Source: Candidatus Aminicenantota bacterium (GTDB lineage: Bacteria > Acidobacteriota > Aminicenantia > UBA2199). Taken from it: a DNA stretch of 8,824 bases. The notes under the pieces were generated by a model that was given only the letters and a program-made list of their open reading frames with translations, had not been told where the DNA came from and did no database searches. The position numbers were made by a program, and so were the translations under genes. The DNA lies in the NCBI GenBank assembly GCA_023136725.1, contig JAGLQR010000048.1, positions 1 to 8,824 on the forward strand, in the 5' to 3' direction. Within the stretch, counting starts at the first letter, position 1. Every line of letters begins with the position of its first letter. This document shows positions 1 to 4,211 of this stretch, piece after piece.

Positions 1-131
1 CTTAGTTCTTCCAGCAGTGAATCCATCTCACTAAAAAATCTGCTGTTCAGTGCATTTAAAGCTTCAGGGCGGCTTATATGTATCAGGCCGATATTATCCC
101 TTACGTCAAGCTTTAATATCTCATATTTCAT
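1..131 (-). CDS. Enoyl-CoA hydratase/isomerase (crotonase family), 5' part only
   Basis: The minus-strand frame starting at the ATG 131-129 is open to the left edge of the window and gives 43 complete codons, beginning MKYEILKLDVRDNIGLIHIS. Residues 20-30 read SRPEALNALNS, the typical N-terminal crotonase segment (strand-turn with R-P-x-A-x-N-A-L), which lies next to the CoA-binding site in this superfamily. Family members hydrate trans-2-enoyl-CoA (for example crotonyl-CoA to 3-hydroxybutyryl-CoA) in the cytoplasm, but some isomerise or cleave acyl-CoA. The catalytic Glu residues and oxyanion-hole glycines lie beyond the edge, so the exact reaction cannot be read. The start is well supported: AGGAGG at 142-137 lies 5 bases upstream of the ATG, and a promoter sits just before it. 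The acyl-CoA dehydrogenase at the right end of the window fits the same pathway, although other genes separate the two. Confidence 0.88.
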   Translation of the reverse strand, partial: MKYEILKLDVRDNIGLIHISRPEALNALNSRFFSEMDSLLEEL

Positions 132-163
132 GAAGTCCTCCTGTTGATCAAATTATATTATTT

Positions 164-192
164 TTGATAACACAGGGGGATAATATTGTCAA
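164..192 (-). promoter_or_regulatory. Sigma70-like promoter for the crotonase gene
   Basis: Read on the minus strand, a perfect -35 box TTGACA (192-187) is followed after exactly 17 bases by TATCAA (169-164), with TG one base before the -10 box (extended -10). The predicted transcript start is near 157, giving a leader of about 26 bases that carries AGGAGG at 142-137. The crotonase gene is therefore probably transcribed from its own strong promoter and not by read-through from the lipoprotein gene upstream. Seen in sequence; activity is inferred. Confidence 0.65.
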
Positions 193-239
193 TTTAGAGG
201 TAAGGATGAAGACAAAAAATAAAATGGATTCAGATAATT

Positions 240-809
240 TTAGTCTATTCTTACTGCAGTCCAACCAAGCTGGATCCCCTCGCCAATATAATCTCCTGAC
301 ATTGAAGTTACAGATCCGGTAAAAACATAGTCAGCCCAGTTTTCATAGGTCATTATAAAACTATCAGATTCTACAGTCCAGGTTCCGGAATATCCACGTG
401 AATCTGAGAATGTTCCTGCGAAAGGAGTATCTCCGGCAAATGTAATAGTCATTTCGACTTTAGAACTATCTTCAATATAATAAGAGAACTCCCAGTCATC
501 TCTGACATCAATTATCCTTACAATCATGGTGACGTTGTTATACATGATCAGTGTTCCGGAAGAACCACGGTAACTGCTATTCATAAATACTTCTATCTGG
601 ACATTCTCTTCTGCCGGGAAATATTCATACTCTATCGTATCAAGTTCATTCATTGTATATGTGCCGGCTTCCGGTGTTCCGGTACAACCATCTTCCAGAA
701 TTACATTCAGAGTATACTCAGGACTTCCGAATCCGTTGCACCCGCTGAAAGAAAATGAAATCAAAATCAATGCTATGGTCAGTAAGATAATATTTTTAAG
801 ATTTTTCAT
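240..809 (-). CDS. Putative lipoprotein with InlB-repeat-like domain and a beta-rich C-terminal domain
   Basis: This encodes 189 residues. The N-terminus has KNLKN, then a hydrophobic stretch, then the lipobox FSGC with Cys24 as the predicted lipidated residue. Mature residue +2 is Asn, so there is no Asp retention signal. Residues about 31-98 (YTLNVILEDGCTGTPEAGTY onward) resemble the divergent InlB B-repeat/Flg_new-type beta domain. It has the usual pattern of G-x-P-x-x-G-T-Y, a charged strand and S-S-G-T-L-x-M. Residues about 104-189 contain the pattern GTFSDSRGYSGTWTVESD, then TYENWADYVFTGSV and a final GWTAVRI, like lipocalin-type beta sheets seen in many uncharacterised bacterial lipoproteins. 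Start choice: the frame extends to a GTG at 818, but that GTG is part of AGGTGA (820-815), which sits 5 bases before the ATG at 809-807. The gene has its own promoter. No enzymatic residues are recognisable; a surface or periplasmic binding role is only a guess. Confidence 0.8.
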   Translation of the reverse strand: MKNLKNIILLTIALILISFSFSGCNGFGSPEYTLNVILEDGCTGTPEAGTYTMNELDTIEYEYFPAEENVQIEVFMNSSYRGSSGTLIMYNNVTMIVRIIDVRDDWEFSYYIEDSSKVEMTITFAGDTPFAGTFSDSRGYSGTWTVESDSFIMTYENWADYVFTGSVTSMSGDYIGEGIQLGWTAVRID

Positions 810-831
810 TAAGTTCACCTTTTAATCCCGA

Positions 832-860
832 ATTCTACATTATTATCGTCAACATTTCAA
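832..860 (-). promoter_or_regulatory. Sigma70-like promoter for the lipoprotein gene
   Basis: On the minus strand TTGAAA (860-855) and TAGAAT (837-832) are separated by exactly 17 bases; each box matches consensus at five of six positions. The predicted start of transcription is near 825, which leaves a leader of about 16 bases containing only the ribosome binding site AGGTGA at 820-815. An inverted repeat overlaps the -35 box and could be an operator. Confidence 0.6.
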
Positions 861-868
861 TAGAAATG
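853..868. repeat. Small inverted repeat overlapping the lipoprotein -35 box
   Basis: CATTTC (853-858) and GAAATG (863-868) form perfect 6-base arms around the 4-base centre AATA. The left arm covers most of the -35 box of the minus-strand promoter at 832-860, so a bound regulator could block RNA polymerase. The repeat lies between two divergent genes. In AT-rich DNA a 6-base repeat can occur by chance, so an operator role is speculative. Confidence 0.3.
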
Positions 869-956
869 GGCTGTCCTTAAATCTTATGACTTCAATATTC
901 CATAAAAAGTTTCAAAGATTATAAATTCGATACAGTATAAATCTAAGGTCAAACCG

Positions 957-972
957 TATAATTGACTATAAT
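957..972 (+). promoter_or_regulatory. Candidate -10 boxes for the DUF3943 gene
   Basis: Two perfect TATAAT hexamers lie at 957-962 and 967-972, and a TATAAA at 936-941. No good TTGACA-like box sits 16-18 bases upstream of either perfect hexamer, so the active promoter cannot be chosen from sequence alone. Transcription from the 967-972 box would begin around 979, leaving almost no leader before the ATG at 981 but about 35 bases before the TTG at 1014. This agrees with a start at 1014. Confidence 0.35.
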
Positions 973-1004
973 CCGGGTTTATGTTAAAAACACTTCTTGT
1001 TCGT

Positions 1005-1008
1005 GAGG
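1005..1008 (+). promoter_or_regulatory. Ribosome binding site deciding the DUF3943 start
   Basis: GAGG at 1005-1008 (within GTGAGGTAAC) lies 5 bases upstream of the TTG codon at 1014. The alternative ATG at 981 is preceded by ATCCGGGTTT, which has no Shine-Dalgarno-like purine run at the right distance. The TTG start also places the basic residue and hydrophobic core of the signal peptide directly at the N-terminus. Confidence 0.5.
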
Positions 1009-1013
1009 TAACA

Positions 1014-2675
1014 TTGAAATTTAAAATCCTTATTCTATTTTTACTTATTCCTTTTTCTTTTATATCTGCAAATCATATGAATGAATTGGAGACGAGGGGG
1101 ATCTTTTCTCTCGGTTATGAAGATAATTTCGACCCCGGATCCACAGTTCTGAGAGATTTGCTCTCAGATGAGGACGAGTCATCTATACAAGAGAACTCAT
1201 TTAAAACAATAAAGAGAAATAAACTGGGAAGGGCTGTATTATATATGGGAACTATCTGGATCGTTGATTCGATCAGATACTGGGCAACATATGCAGCCTG
1301 GATCGAGGACTGGCAATTCCAGCTTAGTTGGGAAGATCAGAAGGTCAGGTTTTTTTCACTCAAGGCAAACAGATTTGATTCAAATCCATTCAGGACAAAC
1401 TGGACGCACGGACTTGGAGGAGCAATATATTTTAATATCGCAAGATACCATAACCTTAATCTTTTTGAGTCCGTTTTATTTGAAACTGCTACTTCGATGA
1501 TATGGGAATATTTTACTGAATGGAGGGAGGTCGTTTCGTTAAACGATAATTTTTTCAGCGGGGTCGGCGGGCTCCCGATAGGCGAACCATTATTCCAATT
1601 GAGTAAATACCTCCTGAGCAGAAAAGGAACATTGAGTCATATTGCAGGATATATCCTTAATCCTGTATTCGGAATAAGTGATCTTTTCGGAGGAAAAAAA
1701 TGGAGATCAAATTTCAAAGAAGAATATTTCTCCGCTCCCGGTCTCAGACTGTCGCTGAGTAATGAAAATTTCAGTTATAGAGATGAGAACAAGGACAGTG
1801 GCAACAGATTCCACTTTAATATTGGTTCGGAATTTATTAAAATTCCGGAATTCGGTAATCCTGGAAATGAGGAAGTGAAATTGAAGCTCAATACAACTTT
1901 TTATTCAGATATAGAATTCGGGATATCTATTGATAACGGAAGTATTGAAGAATATAACTTTAATACAAAAATATTATATCTGGGCCTTTTCAACCAGAGA
2001 ATTACAAAACGTGAAAGTGGAAAGCTGGAAGGATACTCATTTTATATAGGTGCATCATCTGCATATAATTTTTACAAGAAAAAAGCCCTTGAAGTTTATG
2101 ATAAAGGTGAATATCACTATGATTTTACAGCAAATGAACAGCCTGAGCAGCCTACAAATTTTACAGACAAACTTGCTATTATTAATCTTATAGGCCCCTC
2201 AGCCCGTTTGACCCTTTATTCATCTCCTTTTAAATTTGATATTGAAGCTGATGCTTATTTTGATTTCGGACTTGTAAATTCTTTTGCCCTGAACAAATAT
2301 TCTGAGGAAAATGATATTTTTTCACCAAGGATGAAAACAACTCTTATTCATTATGGATATTATTATGCGTTCGGATACACCCTGAATATGAATTCAAAAC
2401 TGGAGATCTCAAATATTTTTGTAAGCGGGGGTTTCAGATATCAAAAATATAGTTCCATCCAGGGACTTGACAGATTTCAGGATGAGATCCGTGATGACTG
2501 CAAGATTTATGACTCCAGATCAATAGTAAAAGGTGGCATTGGATACCATATTCCCGGAAGCAGATTTTCTGTATCCCTGCTTTATAAAAGAATAGTACGG
2601 GAAGGTACACTTAAGGATGTAATGGTTGATGAAGTTGAAACAAGAATTTTTTCTTCACTGAGAATCACTTTCTGA
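1014..2675 (+). CDS. DUF3943 family envelope protein, probable outer-membrane beta-barrel
   Basis: This encodes 553 residues if started at TTG 1014, or 564 from ATG 981. From the TTG the N-terminus reads (M)KFKILILFLLIPFSFISA, a clean Sec signal peptide with a likely cut after SA. Residues about 115-200 carry the DUF3943 core in order: SNPFRTNWTHGLGG, FNIARYHNLNLFES, IWEYFTEW, NDNFFSGVGG and IGEPLFQLS. The family is known from Gram-negative envelopes and its function is not established. The rest is rich in alternating aromatic/polar strands (repeated Y-x-Y/F-x-F patterns), and the protein ends RIFSSLRITF. A terminal Phe of this kind is typical of BAM-inserted barrels. The gene stands alone on the plus strand, diverges from the lipoprotein gene and converges with the GHKL gene, overlapping its last 21 bases. 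It may be an envelope component made in parallel with the minus-strand module, but nothing shows co-regulation. Confidence 0.82.
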   Translation: MKFKILILFLLIPFSFISANHMNELETRGIFSLGYEDNFDPGSTVLRDLLSDEDESSIQENSFKTIKRNKLGRAVLYMGTIWIVDSIRYWATYAAWIEDWQFQLSWEDQKVRFFSLKANRFDSNPFRTNWTHGLGGAIYFNIARYHNLNLFESVLFETATSMIWEYFTEWREVVSLNDNFFSGVGGLPIGEPLFQLSKYLLSRKGTLSHIAGYILNPVFGISDLFGGKKWRSNFKEEYFSAPGLRLSLSNENFSYRDENKDSGNRFHFNIGSEFIKIPEFGNPGNEEVKLKLNTTFYSDIEFGISIDNGSIEEYNFNTKILYLGLFNQRITKRESGKLEGYSFYIGASSAYNFYKKKALEVYDKGEYHYDFTANEQPEQPTNFTDKLAIINLIGPSARLTLYSSPFKFDIEADAYFDFGLVNSFALNKYSEENDIFSPRMKTTLIHYGYYYAFGYTLNMNSKLEISNIFVSGGFRYQKYSSIQGLDRFQDEIRDDCKIYDSRSIVKGGIGYHIPGSRFSVSLLYKRIVREGTLKDVMVDEVETRIFSSLRITF

Positions 2676-4211
2676 AAAAGATAGTTTACTTTCAGGCACT
2701 GAACTGAGTTCAGCATTTATTAATGCAGTTATCAATTCAAAATTACTTTTATCAATATCATTCAGTTTGACCATTCGCCTTACAATCCTGCTGCCTCTTC
2801 TGAGATATATCTCAAGTTCACTATCAATAATACCGGATCCTCCGGTCCTGAAATAAACAGGAGCAAATCCGATACATTTAATAATGTGAAAACTGATTTT
2901 TGTATACCCTCTCAGATCATTCCTGAAATAATCGCCGAGACGAGATATAAGTGCTCTCTCTTCGTTCCATAATTGGTCATTCTCCAGTTTTTTTGTAAAA
3001 ATTTTCAGTTTTGAAGTTATCCGGTATTTTAACCGCTGAATATTTAAAAATATTTTGAACGATAACCTCTTTTTATTTACCATTGTTGCCGCAATCATCT
3101 TTGCAGGGATCCTCAAATGATTCATGACAAAATCGATCTGCCTGGGACTTAACTCGATTGTAAATTCAGAATTTTTATAAGACAGATCCGATTTGTCATA
3201 ATCCGAGCTTATTACATATAGTTTCCCTGAATTGGAAAGATTTATAAGCTCTTCAAGACCGATAAAAGTATTACTGCCGGAAACATGAAAAGGCTTTATT
3301 ATCTCTGTAAATTTTCTCTCGCCTGTTTTTCGTGTATGGAGAAACATCAACTCTTCCACTCTATTTTTATGCTCTGATATCAATTTCGGATATTTTTTCC
3401 CGAGGTAATCATAAAGTTTATAAATATATGGGACAACAATAGGATGAACCTCTGACCACTCTGATTCAGCTGTTTCAAGAACTGCTGAAAAGATCAGCCC
3501 CCGGAATGGCGGAAAGTCCATTTTTTTCCTTATGATACCATTCTCTGTAAACCATATCCGGCACATTCCCCCGGAGGATGGGATACCGCACATTCCAGTA
3601 ACTGCAGAGTTTTTATCCCCGACCTTTACTGATACAAGGGTATCAGGAATTATCTTTTCGGTAATAATCTCATTACCGTTAAGGATAATTTTCTTCCCGG
3701 ACCACCTCAAATATTCCCTTACAATCTTTATTTCTTTTTTATAATCTCTGCTACGTCGGGATATTAAAATTTTTGTCCCTTTATCGAGGGAAGTTCCTTC
3801 CTCCAGGAGCACCTCTTCATCATTGATACTCAGGATATAGCCTTCATTACCAGACACTGTCTCAATTTTAATACTCTTTGGTTCTGAAGCGAAAACAGCC
3901 AGCAATCCTGCACCATAATCACCTCTCAATCTTCTTACCGCAGCCTCTTTCCTCTCAACGGGAGCATTTTTGTTCTTCAATTCGGCAAGCATATTCAGGT
4001 TACCGGGATCGATACCGCTTCCATTGTCAGATATTTCAGTTTTATTCTGATCAATTATGATATTTATATTATCGGCACCCCTTTTGAAAGCTGTTTTGAT
4101 CAATTCTGTAGAATATAAAAGAGAGGACCTCTGTGAGAAAACTGCGGCTTTATGAAGATATGATTCAACATCCATTGAAAGCAACCGGTTCTCTTTCATT
4201 TTATCATCCAT
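2655..4211 (-). CDS. Soluble GHKL (Hsp90/MutL/MORC-like) ATPase-fold protein with altered N-box
   Basis: This encodes 518 residues with no signal peptide or membrane segment, so it is probably cytoplasmic. The N-terminal third has a GHKL fold. The N-box is at 35-45 (TELIKTAFKRG), the G1 box is DNGSGI at 62-67, and a G2/lid-like segment GDYGAG at 97-102 is followed by LLAVF, like the GxFGxG of Hsp90. The Glu that activates water in Hsp90/MutL/GyrB is present (E36), but the Mg-binding Asn four residues later is Thr40. The codon is ACA, two base changes from Asn, so a simple sequencing error is unlikely. ATP binding may therefore be weak or unusual. Residues about 150-518 are not recognised; they include a basic stretch at 379-408. 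The start overlaps the stop of the upstream membrane GHKL gene by 8 bases, implying translational coupling. A second in-frame ATG (codon 5) is possible. It probably works with the membrane protein as partner or regulator. Confidence 0.8.
   Translation of the reverse strand: MDDKMKENRLLSMDVESYLHKAAVFSQRSSLLYSTELIKTAFKRGADNINIIIDQNKTEISDNGSGIDPGNLNMLAELKNKNAPVERKEAAVRRLRGDYGAGLLAVFASEPKSIKIETVSGNEGYILSINDEEVLLEEGTSLDKGTKILISRRSRDYKKEIKIVREYLRWSGKKIILNGNEIITEKIIPDTLVSVKVGDKNSAVTGMCGIPSSGGMCRIWFTENGIIRKKMDFPPFRGLIFSAVLETAESEWSEVHPIVVPYIYKLYDYLGKKYPKLISEHKNRVEELMFLHTRKTGERKFTEIIKPFHVSGSNTFIGLEELINLSNSGKLYVISSDYDKSDLSYKNSEFTIELSPRQIDFVMNHLRIPAKMIAATMVNKKRLSFKIFLNIQRLKYRITSKLKIFTKKLENDQLWNEERALISRLGDYFRNDLRGYTKISFHIIKCIGFAPVYFRTGGSGIIDSELEIYLRRGSRIVRRMVKLNDIDKSNFELITALINAELSSVPESKLSFSESDSQ
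2699..2713. repeat. Perfect 7-base inverted repeat near the convergent gene ends
   Basis: CTGAACT (2699-2705) and AGTTCAG (2707-2713) are perfect inverted arms around a single G. It lies inside the last codons of the minus-strand GHKL gene, about 25 bases beyond the plus-strand DUF3943 stop. The 1-base centre is too short for a good hairpin loop and no T-run follows on either strand, so it is not a standard intrinsic terminator. It could be a protein-binding site or chance. Confidence 0.3.

Noticed and set aside
193..239. Terminator after the lipoprotein gene
   Set aside because: The minus strand has T-runs here (TTTTATTTTTT) but no stem that could form a hairpin before them.
206..322. Plus-strand small frame of 38 codons with an AGG before its ATG
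   Set aside because: Most of it is antisense to the lipoprotein 3' end, the translation looks like shadow sequence, and there is no promoter or recognisable product.
810..818. GTG at 818-816 as the lipoprotein start
   Set aside because: The GTG is part of the AGGTGA ribosome binding site for the ATG at 809.
981..1013. Upstream ATG as the DUF3943 start (11 extra residues)
   Set aside because: There is no Shine-Dalgarno before it, it lies right beside the -10-like boxes, and it puts a charged segment ahead of an otherwise clean signal peptide. It is kept as the alternative start.
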